A stretch of 64,000 bases of DNA, from the NCBI GenBank assembly GCA_003260075.1, contig QLIY01000051.1, positions 62,001 to 126,000 of the forward strand, read 5' to 3'. The translations under genes and the position numbers were made by a program. The notes below the pieces were generated by a model that was not told the origin of the DNA, ran no database searches, and saw only the letters and a program-made list of their open reading frames with translations. Within the stretch, counting starts at the first letter, position 1. Every line of letters begins with the position of its first letter. This document shows positions 15,001-23,997 of this stretch, one piece after another. Origin of the DNA: Phallusia mammillata (taxonomy: Eukaryota > Chordata > Ascidiacea > Phlebobranchia > Ascidiidae).

Positions 15001-18000
15001 ACAGAAAAGTCAATGTAACGGATCAGTGGTTGCGCCCATCGCAATGTTTTCCAAAGCCGCAAAAATGTAGGATAACCCCTAATTAACGCTACAAGTAAAT
15101 TAAGCGTGTTATCGAATGGTTTGATGCAGTCGGGGTTCGCACGCTCCTGATAAGCTCGCGCGAAGGTTAAAAGTGGTGTATGCCAAAGTTTTATAGATTT
15201 TTTATTTCAAAAACGGGGCAATTATACATGGGCGTCCACAGAGTTAATAAATTTAAAACAGGATTGTGTTATTACCAAAAAGGTTAGAAACGCAATATTG
15301 CCTCAAAGCAGGGGTCACCACTAACCAAACTACGACCCTTAACGTCATTTCATCCAGCCCGAGAAAGTATTTGGCCTTTATTCTTAGAATATGCTTGAGT
15401 TTATCGTTACAGTTAATATATTGCGAAAGTATTCCCCTGGCAACATGTAGGACCAATTTCAACTAGTTTCACATAACGCATAAAACATTCCGAAAGCAGC
15501 TTTGTTACATTGAAAAAAGTTTTGATGTATTCTTTGTTTTAGGCAAATACAAATCGTTTTTAATTGTGATGAAATAAATGAGTATGGCCAGTAGCGGAGA
15601 AAATTATTCCACACAATTTTACTATTTAACAGTAGCACTATCAGACTCTAAGTAAGATTGTAGCGTGCTGGTCCTGCAAAAGCGTAAGTTTTGGGAACAG
15701 CGTTACGTTAGGGTTTGTAAGCTATGTGGCCCTCGCAAATCAATTTTAATAGTATCCGGCCCGCTGTAAAAAAGGTTGGTGACCCCTGCTTGAAAGTGTT
15801 CACTCTTCTTGTCAATCTCGTCTTGCGAACTGAAACGAACTGTTAAGATATTCAACATAAACGCGGGATTGTTACATTTAGGATGTTAGCAATCACAGTG
15901 TTATCTGGAAACGGACACGTCACCGCCTTGACATGTGACAAGGGTTACCACAGGTCAAGTCAGTTCATGCTTACGGTTCAATTAGCCCCACGTCGATTTT
16001 TCATTGATTTCTGTACCGATTGAACGCTTGAGACGAGGTGTTTACCGTGGCTAACGATTTGTCATGACGGCTAAGTAGCCCAGATAAAGTATCTGGGATA
16101 GATAAGCGCCATATAATTAGTTACTGTTAAATGTGAACCTGTTCAAACCCTAGTTTCTGAAAAACTACCATAAATGTAAGCAATCGAAAAAGTGGCAATG
16201 ATATGAATAGTTCAAAAATGTAGGTTAAAGTAAAGTGTTAAGCGTACATGTAAATATTAAAATCTCGACTCAGGGTCTATTTATGTTTGTTTCTTTTTTT
16301 AAACATGTTTGTTTAACTCTTAATTCTTTAAATTTATTTACACATGTTTTTTTTTACTATTGATATTTATATTTATTGGTATTTATTAAGCCGTGTTTCA
16401 AAATAGGGAAAAAATGCTTGTCTATAACGTTTAGAAGAAAAAATAAATTTACACCTTTATTTATTTATTACAATAAAAACCTGCAAATACTCCACCTAAC
16501 CACATAACATTTTTTCAAAAAGTTACAAAACCAAGGTAAACAGTATTTGTGCACTTCTGTGTAAAAGCAGATGCCAAATACTTGCCAAAATAGATGCCAA
16601 AATCTACCCAATAAACCATATCGTGCTTGGATAATTATAGTAAACAAACGTATTTTCTTGTTCACAGACATGCCAAGAAGATTGGTGGCCAGCAGTTCGG
16701 CAAAGCGCAAAACAACAACAAAAAGAACAACAACTTTACGCTGCGCAGTCATACCTGCTGGAAATGGGGTGGAAAACCAGATAGCGACATTAACATGGCG
16801 GAAATAAAACCAACTGATATTAATCAGCAGAAACCGCCACCTATTATAGTGCAGAGCGTTAACTATAACAAAACACCACCAAAATCGCTGGAAAATTCCA
16901 AACAAAACAGCGTTGAAGAAGCTAGTCTCGCTGGATCACAAGCACAATTGCTTTCCGCACCGAAAAACGGAGCAGCGCAACGTAAACTCTCGGAATGCAA
17001 GACCGATTTTGCGTCGGTAGCGCTTTCTATAACCGTTGTGCTGGCGTTGAAGAGGATGGTGGCAGCAAAAATGAAGGAAAAACGGAAAAGAATGAGGCAT
17101 TTACGGAAAATGACCATCCTAATTCTACTAGCGTTTTTGTTATGTTGGATTCCGTTCCATGCGCTACCGGTGGCAAAATTCCTTTTATTGACATATGACG
17201 AAACGCCGGACATTTGCTCAAAAGTACAATGCTCTGTCAATAACACAAACATGCCTTTTCGCTTTACGACCGTAAGCAAAAGCGAAGAAGACTTTATTTG
17301 GAACACGGCGTTCCTATGGAGTCTTGCCTTGGCGGCTGTTACAAGCACCCTTAACCCTTTTCTGTACAGTTTTTCACGCGAAAAGATTCGCAAAGACCTC
17401 AAGGTGCTGTGTGCTACAAAACGGGGTAAAAACCAAATTCCAATCAATTCCCGGGGTCGCATTCGGGTCTCAGCCATTTGGAGCTCACCCTGGGGTCGAA
17501 ACAAAGCAAATTTACAACGGGATAGGGTAAGGAGTACTGCTTCACCCTCTGGTGCACATTGTAAACGCCATGATAAGATTTGTAGAATGAACACAAATGA
17601 CGACAGTTCATCGGGACATGACACAAGCGAAAAATTACTGACTAAGTCAACTTTATCAGTAATAGAACATGTTTAAATGAAACGACGCAGCATTTTTTTG
17701 AGTTATTTGTTGCAATTCCTATTTTGACGCCATATTTATAAATTGCCGTTTTTCAGTTCTTCTATGTTACGGCCATGCCAAAGTCGTTATGTAAGTTGTA
17801 TATTTCTTCACTAGCATTACAAAACTCTTTATTTTGTTACTTTTGCGCAAAAATATTGTCGTTATCCCCCTTAAACGACGTAAAAAACAACTTCTGTGCA
17901 CCCAAGTGTGTTTTCCAATGCTAATGTACAAAAGAAATACACTAGGTGTTTAAAACGACAGATCTTGATATACAGGACCACATCTTGAAATTGTCAAGGC

Positions 18001-19658
18001 CAATAGGGCAAAACCACATAACTGTGCACATACATTGTCCCAATTGTCGCTCTACAGCAGTCTTAGATCAATGGTAATGGCAGCAATGCTCTTAAAATTC
18101 GACAGCGAATCGTATAGGCTTGCATAATTAATGCTTACTCACCGTCACGCAGTGTCAAACAACGCAGCCCCGTTTCGAGGATTAGACCATGATTTTGACA
18201 TTGAAAATCGAACACGTGCGCTGGACTAAGCACTGTGTTTTATGCGCTCATTTTTTTGTTTTCACTGTGGTGTTCCTTTGGCGCTGTTTTGGCGTTTTTT
18301 TGTTAATGCGTAAGTTTTACCTTTTTGGATGTCAATACAAAAATGGCAACAAAATATTGTAGTTAACCTGTGGTTTGAACTCGTTATTTTATTTTAATTT
18401 ACAACAGTAAAAAACAAAAACAGAATGTTTTGGCTAGACTTTAATAAAGCAGCACAAACTGCAAACAAGTTTTTTTTCTGGTTTTTACACTTTTGTTGAC
18501 AAATCTTTCATACACAAAGTTAAAATTTAGATGGACAAATGCTACAAGAAAATTATTCAAAACCTCTGACAATCTGTATTGTAAAATCTTAATGGAGAGT
18601 TATAAACTAAATGAAACCGTTTTTTAATTGACAATGTATGGAAAACAAGTTTTACTCGACAATGCCACCATGTGGCAGGATTTTCGCAACTATTTTGTCA
18701 CCAGAGTTGATCACAAAAACCACCATTCATTTATTTGTTGATTAGAGACCCATATAAAGAATGGGCTTCATTGAACAAACAACTGACTGTGAATTTTTAA
18801 ATTGTAAAAAAAAATATTCGACTTACCTAGTTCACTTAGGCTCTGAGCAGCTTTGGTGATTTCTCTTATTCCCCCTTGAAGTTGACTGTGAAGTCGCTTA
18901 CTTAAGCGTTGGATGCGAATGATTCTTCTCAAAAGATCACATGTTACCTGGTGACAAAAATATTTAAGAAAAAAAGTTGGGAACAAAGCATGTACAGACA
19001 AACAAAAATTACATAATCTTAACAGCAAAAAAAATATATAATACGCACAAAGATTTGAAATAGACCTTGTCTGCACATTGTTTGTACACACAAATACTAC
19101 CTCAGCCATATGAACAACATTTCATTACACTTCTATCACCTTATTACTGTACATTGTTGAGCAACATCTGCTTGTGTAACGTGAACCGGTGTTCACTTAG
19201 TTTATTTTATTCACTGTGTTGGGGGGGGGGCCTGCTTGGGCTGTTCTATTTTCCCAACGATAAAAGATATTACAAACCAAAACAAGGCCCATTAACAGCA
19301 TAATGCAACCATGCTAAAGTTTGCAGAACAGACAGGATATCACAGAAATATATTGTAGAATATGTTGCAGTTAAACCCCCTTTAACATTTTGCCATTAAT
19401 GTTTATTGTATTGTTCCAACAATGAACCTTCTTACCTGCAATCGTCCTAGTTGTGTTGTCCGAGCACTGATTTTCTGAAAAGGTTCACCAACTTTGCTTC
19501 GAAGGGGGGGGGGTTACTTTTGTTTTCTTGTGTTCCATTTTCACCCATTTTCACTTTAATATCTTTATTTGTACTTTTACACCGGTAACTTTTCGAACGC
19601 ATCCCCGCTTTAGTGATTTCCCGTGGCGCATTGTGATTGGTCACATTCCTAGAGGCAT

Positions 19659-19735
<77 letters not shown>

Positions 19736-22700
19736 CTACCAAGTATATAATTCAGCACGGGAAAATATATTCTACGATGGGACACAAACCTACGACAGGT
19801 GCATAAATCAAGTCATTTCTGATATTGCATTCAAGCCTTAAATGACAAGATCCAATTTCACAAACAAACTTTTTGCTTGAGGTGATAACATTGTGAATAC
19901 CTATCTACTGCTGATTGCAGTGAGCTTATTCTGGACTGCATCATTGTCAAAACACCCTCAAGAGATTCTATGCCAGTAGCTTGTGCAAGTAAATCTTCAT
20001 GTCTTGATGCAATCTGCAATATATATACACTATTACAAACCAACCATATAACTACAAACATGTCATCAACGCTTTGGGTTTTCATCACACAGTGAATAGT
20101 ATTGAAATTGATTTGTATTATTTTGGCTGAAATGCATGTTAAGATACAGTTTTAATTCTTTCACATGCCTATAACTTTGTAATCTCAATAGTGCGTAAAT
20201 TTAAGAATGTATTATGAAACAAAGATTTTATACATACATTAGTTGTGCTTGGTAGTTATGCAGTAATTCATTAGGCCAATAGTTCTCAAACTGTGCGTCG
20301 CGACACCCTGGTTCGACGTTTCAATTTTCCAAGGGAGTCGCAGAATAGTTCCGTTTAGTTAGTGGCTTTTTGTTGTTGTATCAATAAACAAAACTTTAAT
20401 TATAAGTTTCCTCATTAACTTTTATTTGCTGGTGCATCGCAAGTCCAGAAAACGTTTCCACAGGTGTTAATTTTTATATATTATGAAAATAACCTGTGAC
20501 TGCAGTTCTTTGTCCAACATGCTAATTCCATCGACAAGCTGAGCAAGACGTTGAGATATAGCAGCACTTTGAATGACATTTGTAGCATATTCTTGTACTT
20601 CAAAATCATCATTCAGAAAATCAGAAAGCACATCTGTAACAAACATAAACATGGAGCATATAGAGTATGAACATAGGTCATGTATGCCAAGTCAAAAAGA
20701 GGTTGTTTTGCAAATTAAGCGGTTAACACTTCTATATGTACACTTAGACATTTAGGAGGAATGTATGTGGATGGAATGTATGTATTAAACTCATTCTATT
20801 TTATGATTACTGTTTTTCAGCAGAGTAGGCAAGTGTGTACTTGAAGTAATTTTTTGCAAACAAAAGCAGCTGGTAAACAACATTTGATTTTCCAAAACAC
20901 CAGTGTACCTTTTTGGCAATCATTTTCCTGAGCCAAACACAACTTAAAGTTTATAGGTTTGTTTAACTACTTATTGTTGAAAATACGGGGGGGGGGGAAC
21001 AACTTTCTCTAAATTTCGAGGTTACCAAAATAATTCTGTAACAGTTGGGCTGTTCTATTTTCCCAACGATAAAAGATATTACAAACCATAACAAGGCTAA
21101 TGAACAGCATAATGCAACCATGCTTTAAAGTTTGCAGAACAGACAGGATATCACATAAATAAATTGTAGAATATGCTGCAGTTAAACCCCCTTTAACATT
21201 TTGCCATTAATGTTTATTGCATTGTTCCAATAATGAACCTTCTTACCTGCAATCGTCCTAGTTGTATTGTCCGAGCACTGATTTTCTGAAAAGGTTCACC
21301 AACTTTGCTTCGAATTCTGAAACATAATTGGATAACTTTCATCATATGAATACAAATATTGTTCTACTGCTTATATTAGGTATATCACAAAACTTAACAG
21401 ACTTATGTTATTTTTTTTCTACACCAAACTATGATAATTGACCTAATCCAGTGTCTACATTTAATCTCTGAATTGAGTCACTGTATGCCAAACCTATGGT
21501 CATAATGCCAAATCAAGCCTGAATACCAAGTTTATAATTCAGCACGGGAAAATATATTCTACGATGGGACACAAACCTTCAACAGGTGCCTAAATCAAGT
21601 CATTTCTGATAATGCATTCAAGCCTTAAATGGCAAGATCCAATTTCACAAACAAAGTTTTTGCTTGAGGTGATAACATTGTGAATACCTATCTACTGCTG
21701 ATTGCAGTGAGCTTATTCTGGACTGCATCATTGTCAAAACACCCTCAAGAGATTCTATGCCAGTAGCTTGTGCAAGTAAATCTTCATGTCTTGATGCAAT
21801 CTGCAATATATATACACTATTACAAACCAACCATATAACTACAAACATGTCATCAACGCTTTGGGTTTTCATCACACAGTGAATAGTATTGAAATTGATT
21901 TGTATTATTTTGGCTGAAATGCATGTTAACATACAGTTTTCAATCTTTCACATGCCTATGACTTTGTAATATCAATAGTGCGTAAATTTAAGAATGTATT
22001 ATGAAACAAAGATTTTATGCATACATTAGTTGTGCTTGGTAGTTATGCAGTAATTCATTAGGCCAGTAGTTCTCAAACTGTGGTGCGACGTTTCAATTTT
22101 CCAAGGGAGTCGCAAAATAGTTCCGTTTAGTGGCTTTTTGTTGTTGTATCAATAAACAAAACTTTAATTATAAGTTTCCTCATTAACTTTTATTTGCTGG
22201 TGCATCGCAAGTCCAGAAAACGTTTCCACAGGTGTTAATTTTTATATATTATGAAAATAACCTGTGACTGCAGTTCTTTGTCCAACATGCTAATTCCATC
22301 GACAAGCTGAGCAAGACGTTGAGATATAGCAGCACTTTGAATGACATTTGTAGCATATTCTTGTACTTCAAAATCATCATTTAGAAAATCTGAAAGCACA
22401 TCTGTAACAAACATAAACATGGAGTTTATAGAGCATAAACATAGGTCATGTATGTCAAGTCAAAAAGAGGTTGTTTTGCAAGTGGTTATCACTTCTATTT
22501 GTACACTTAGACATTTAGGTGGAATGTATGTGCTTATTAAACTCATTCTATTTTATGATTACTGTTTTTCAGCAGAGTAGAGAAGTGTGTACTTGAAGTA
22601 TTTTTTTGCAAACAAAGGAAGCTGGTAAACAACATTTGATTTTCCAAAACACCAGTGTAACTTTTTGGCAATCATTTTCCTGAGCCAAATACAACTTAAA

Positions 22701-22813
22701 GTTTATAGGTTTGTTTAACTACTTATTGTTGAAAATACCAAGATTTTAAACAATACAAACTTACCATTTGAAGCAAATGTGTCCAAAACGTCCTCACAAT
22801 GCACACTCTCCAT
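1..22813 (-). CDS. COG5: COG5, conserved oligomeric Golgi complex subunit 5 (5' part, 6 exons, runs off the left edge)
   Basis: COG5 is a subunit of lobe B of the COG tethering complex, which acts in retrograde vesicle traffic at the Golgi. Six exons join with perfect phase: 22813-22765, 22401-22262, 21800-21688, 21316-21247, 18947-18827 and 2069-1939, giving 208 residues from the ATG. The joined protein carries family hallmarks I recognise from vertebrate COG5: [48 protein letters not shown], and [17 protein letters not shown]. The human protein is about 830 residues, so only the N-terminal quarter lies here. The start is the ATG at 22813; the N-terminus is shorter than in vertebrates. Intron 5 (2070-18826) is 16.8 kb and contains a GPCR gene on the other strand. 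Exons 2-4 are present twice (see the duplicated block). I see no further exon between 1 and 1938. Confidence 0.93.
1028..1105. repeat. Dispersed GCCCGAACCC-type repeat
   Basis: Contains CCCAAACCCGGCCCGACTT, similar to sequence at about 37390-37470 and 37550-37575; a dispersed element of unknown class. Confidence 0.35.
1520..1752. repeat. Tandem near-copies joined by poly-G (1633-1643)
   Basis: About 110 bp (TGGTTTTAAATCCG to CACAAAAGAGTA) appears on both sides of a G11 run with a few differences. Inside the COG5 intron after exon 6. Confidence 0.9.
1939..2069 (-). CDS. COG5: COG5 exon 6
   Basis: Encodes [17 protein letters not shown] through [10 protein letters not shown], with acceptor tattcag and donor gtaggt at 1938 (phase 0). 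The open frame past the donor is intron read-through. The next exon lies beyond the left edge. Confidence 0.92.
2408..2746. repeat. Inverted repeat flanking the tRNA-like sequence
   Basis: Left arm 2408-2454 and right arm 2699-2746 are about 45-bp reverse complements with a few mismatches, sharing CAGTACGCCAGGCCCAT and CGCCATACCGAATCAG. The 245-bp loop contains the tRNA-like sequence. This could be a foldback element. Confidence 0.75.
2582..2654 (+). pseudogene. tRNA-like sequence with a broken anticodon arm
   Basis: 73 nt with a pairable acceptor stem (GCCTGTG/CGCAGGC, one G-U), a D stem GTTC/GAGC with AGTTGGTA loop, and a perfect T arm (GTGGG TTCGAAT CCCAC). The A and B box consensus is intact, but positions 27-43 do not form an anticodon stem and no T precedes a credible anticodon. 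It most resembles a degenerate tRNA-Thr or a tRNA-derived SINE head. It lies in COG5 intron 5 between long inverted repeats. Confidence 0.6.
3635..3675. repeat. TA/TG microsatellite
   Basis: ATATATATATGTGTGTGTATATAT simple repeat. A similar TA run is at about 8190-8208. Confidence 0.8.
5111..5423. mobile_element. Non-autonomous hAT-like element with 8-bp target duplication
   Basis: Element 5119-5415 (297 bp) with ends CAGGGGTGGCAACC and GGTTGCCCACCCCTA, flanked by perfect GATTAAAG direct repeats (5111-5118, 5416-5423). No transposase. It lies in COG5 intron 5. Confidence 0.85.
9660..10130. repeat. Degenerate short tandem repeat upstream of the GPR22-like gene
   Basis: A loosely repeated unit of roughly 25-35 bp around AAACGCCACTACTCGCCGAGT recurs about ten times with many substitutions (GCCAGTACTCGCCAAGTT, GCCACTATACGCCGAGTT and similar). 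It ends about 170 bp before the first ATG. Confidence 0.6.
10299..10556 (+). CDS. GPR22: GPR22-like exon 1 (N-terminus and TM1)
   Basis: 86 codons ending NAGNLFT, donor gtaagt, phase 0. Carries the extracellular N-terminus and TM1. Confidence 0.82.
10299..17676 (+). CDS. GPR22: GPR22-like class A G-protein-coupled receptor, nested in COG5 intron 5 (3 exons)
   Basis: Exons 10299-10556, 12571-13133 and 16668-17676 join in phase into a 609-residue seven-transmembrane receptor of the rhodopsin class. TM1 is around residues 44-72 ([13 protein letters not shown]). TM2 starts with NLAVVD. TM3 ends at DRG (146-148) where most of the family has DRY. Intracellular loop 3 is long and Asn/Lys-rich. TM6 carries CWIP (433-436) and TM7 NPFLY (503-507). 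GPR22 traits recalled from the human protein are the LDR-DIS stretch after TM3, a basic helix before TM6 preceded by a variant of SVxVIIALRR, and FLLCW-P. The N-terminus has a possible N-glycosylation site (NGT). The open frame extends 11 codons upstream without an ATG, so the first ATG (10299) was chosen; an acceptor-like tract near 10198 hints at an upstream non-coding exon or trans-splice site. Vertebrate GPR22 is an orphan receptor coded by a single exon, to my knowledge. A distinct but related orphan receptor remains possible. Confidence 0.85.
11985..12200. repeat. Pair of related palindromic segments
   Basis: CCCAAATTTCCCTCGGGAAATTGAGATTTC (about 11994-12025) and its relative CAATTTCCCAAAGGAAATTG (about 12171-12191) each form a short hairpin; a related short repeat within intron 1 of the GPR22-like gene. 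Confidence 0.35.
12571..13133 (+). CDS. GPR22: GPR22-like exon 2 (TM2-TM5)
   Basis: Acceptor gttcgcag, starts [10 protein letters not shown]. Holds TM2 to TM5 and an extracellular loop 2 with three cysteines. Ends RNY plus AG, donor gtaact, phase 2. Confidence 0.87.
15301..15796. mobile_element. Non-autonomous hAT-like element, 480 bp
   Basis: Element 15309-15788 with perfect 12-bp inverted ends CAGGGGTCACCA/TGGTGACCCCTG; flanking 8-mers CCTCAAAG and CTTGAAAG match at 6 of 8. It lies in intron 2 of the GPR22-like gene. Confidence 0.8.
16668..17676 (+). CDS. GPR22: GPR22-like exon 3 (ICL3, TM6, TM7, tail)
   Basis: Acceptor ttgttcacag; A completes Arg and the frame continues HAKKIGGQQ. Carries the long ICL3, TM6, TM7 and a cytoplasmic tail of about 100 residues to the TAA at 17674-17676. 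Confidence 0.87.
17677..18826. other. COG5 intron 5 after the nested GPCR
   Basis: AT-rich with no supported feature; presumably contains the GPCR 3' UTR. Confidence 0.5.
18827..18947 (-). CDS. COG5: COG5 exon 5
   Basis: Encodes [19 protein letters not shown] through [13 protein letters not shown], plus one base. Donor gtaag. The split codon G|AT joins to the exon at 2069 across 16.8 kb, restoring the family sequence [14 protein letters not shown]. Confidence 0.93.
19236..20986 (-). repeat. Second copy of COG5 exons 2-4 block (about 1.75 kb), with partner at 21045-22738
   Basis: The block 19236-20986 repeats 21045-22738 with a few percent substitutions and small indels. It holds exon 2' (20494-20633), exon 3' (19901-20013) and a truncated exon 4' (19436-19503) that lacks its acceptor, because a G10 run (19504-19513) replaces it. 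A G77 run (19659-19735) and G runs at 19221-19230 and 20987-20997 bound or interrupt it. Splicing both copies would duplicate a conserved COG5 segment, so this is probably an unmerged second haplotype, although a genuine partial duplication is possible. Confidence 0.85.
20274..20350. mobile_element. hAT-like end fragment
   Basis: The motif AGTTCTCAAACTGTG with nearby GTCGC resembles the terminus of hAT-type elements. Its second copy is at 22062-22120 in the duplicated COG5 block. No partner end found. Confidence 0.35.
21247..21316 (-). CDS. COG5: COG5 exon 4
   Basis: Encodes [23 protein letters not shown], matching the family segment between the coiled region and CDLLRR. Acceptor ttcag, donor gtaag, phase 0 out. 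The second copy (19436-19503) is cut by a poly-G run. Confidence 0.9.
21688..21800 (-). CDS. COG5: COG5 exon 3
   Basis: Encodes [19 protein letters not shown] and SLQSAVDR, the most conserved stretch of the family. Phase 2 out (AG|A). A second copy lies at 19901-20013. Confidence 0.92.
22262..22401 (-). CDS. COG5: COG5 exon 2
   Basis: Acceptor ttacag, donor gttatt, phase 0 out. Encodes the [13 protein letters not shown] and [13 protein letters not shown] segments of the conserved N-terminal coiled region. A second copy lies at 20494-20633. Confidence 0.88.
22765..22813 (-). CDS. COG5: COG5 exon 1
   Basis: ATG at 22813, 16 codons ([16 protein letters not shown]) plus one base, donor gtaag, phase 1. 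The split codon G|AT with exon 2 gives Asp. Confidence 0.8.
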
Positions 22814-23149
22814 ATTCAAACAACTGTCAGTTTGCTAGTTAACAAACAGAAACCAAATGGGGCTGCGAAAAATGTACTTCTTTCCTAAATGCGTTTCCAG
22901 ACTACAGCAAATAAAAAATATTAAAGTAGATTTGATACTAAAAGTTCGGGTTGGAAACTCAAATGGTTTACAGCTTGAAGAATACATTACAGATTTTATG
23001 TATTTATTTCATTGCGCACCCCAAAATAAGTCAGATACGATCATTTTTGTGTTGAAAATATTTGCAAAGTTTACCAACAAAACACGCACGCAACAAAATC
23101 ACTAAACCGTGACGTTTGTTTGCCAACAATGTAAAATTATTTTGTAACA
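22814..23149. promoter_or_regulatory. Head-to-head intergenic region between COG5 and the large gene
   Basis: The ATG codons of COG5 (minus) and the large gene (plus) are 336 bp apart and diverge, so the stretch must hold both 5' UTRs and a shared or back-to-back promoter. I see no TATA box at a convincing place. Confidence 0.5.
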
Positions 23150-23997
23150 ATGGGGAAAATTGTAGACATTTTTTTGCAATTTATTGAAGGGCTAAAATTT
23201 AAAATGTCGGACAAAACGGGAACCATTCGTGACTTACCGACTATTTTGAGTGATAAAAATACCAGAACCAAACGAAAAGTTTACAAAAAACGATCGTCTT
23301 TATATCAGAATGTTCTAAGTTCTTCATCTTCTTCGAGTTACGGAAAATACTCCGCAAAGGAGAAACTTACACCAAGAAGTTTGAAAAGAAGAAGAAAATT
23401 GAGGTTTAGTGGAACGCCTAACAAGTTTCTTTCACAATCTACACCTTCGTTAGTCCCCAAAGTTACTGGAAAGAGCCTGAAGGATGTATATTCTAGTAAA
23501 ACCGCAGAAACTAACAGCAAGACTTCCAACAATGCTTCAAAAAGTAGTGAAACGTTGTACACGTATTCAAACGGGACAAAATCAAAAAGTGAAACGGTAT
23601 ACACGTCTACAGTGAATACGGATTTGAAGAAACCAGATTCGACTGATATTACAAACAAGCTACCTGGCAAAATGGCTCAACGTGAAAGAATGGGGTCTTT
23701 GGCGTTACATACCAACAGAGTAAAGGCACGTAGCGAAACCGATCTTCTCACAAAATCAAAGTTTGGTCAAAAGTCAAAACGTCCAGAAGACTTTTCTAAG
23801 AATTGTTTACCAAATTGGGCTGCATCTTCGATTCAACTGTTTGACGGAACCAAGCCAATGTTTGAACCAGAATGGAAAGGAGCAAAACGTAACCTTAGCG
23901 ACTCTGAGACCTCAAGCGAATCTTTTCCGAATTGTATGGCGACATCGACAACAGGACTGGAACAATATTATAAGGAATATAAAAAGAATAAATTCAG
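23150..23997 (+). CDS. Large gene exon 1
   Basis: ATG at 23150 (MGKIVDIFLQ); an alternative in-frame ATG at 23204 starts MSDKTGT. Ser-rich and Lys/Arg-rich, with a poly-Ser tract. Ends KNKF plus AG, donor gtacta, phase 2. Confidence 0.78.

Noticed and set aside
16863-17624. 253-codon minus-strand frame opposite the GPCR last exon
   Set aside because: No family signal. The plus strand carries CWIP and NPFLY in order.
19447-19806. Open frames encoding poly-Pro or poly-Gly
   Set aside because: They are translations of the 77-G artefact run.
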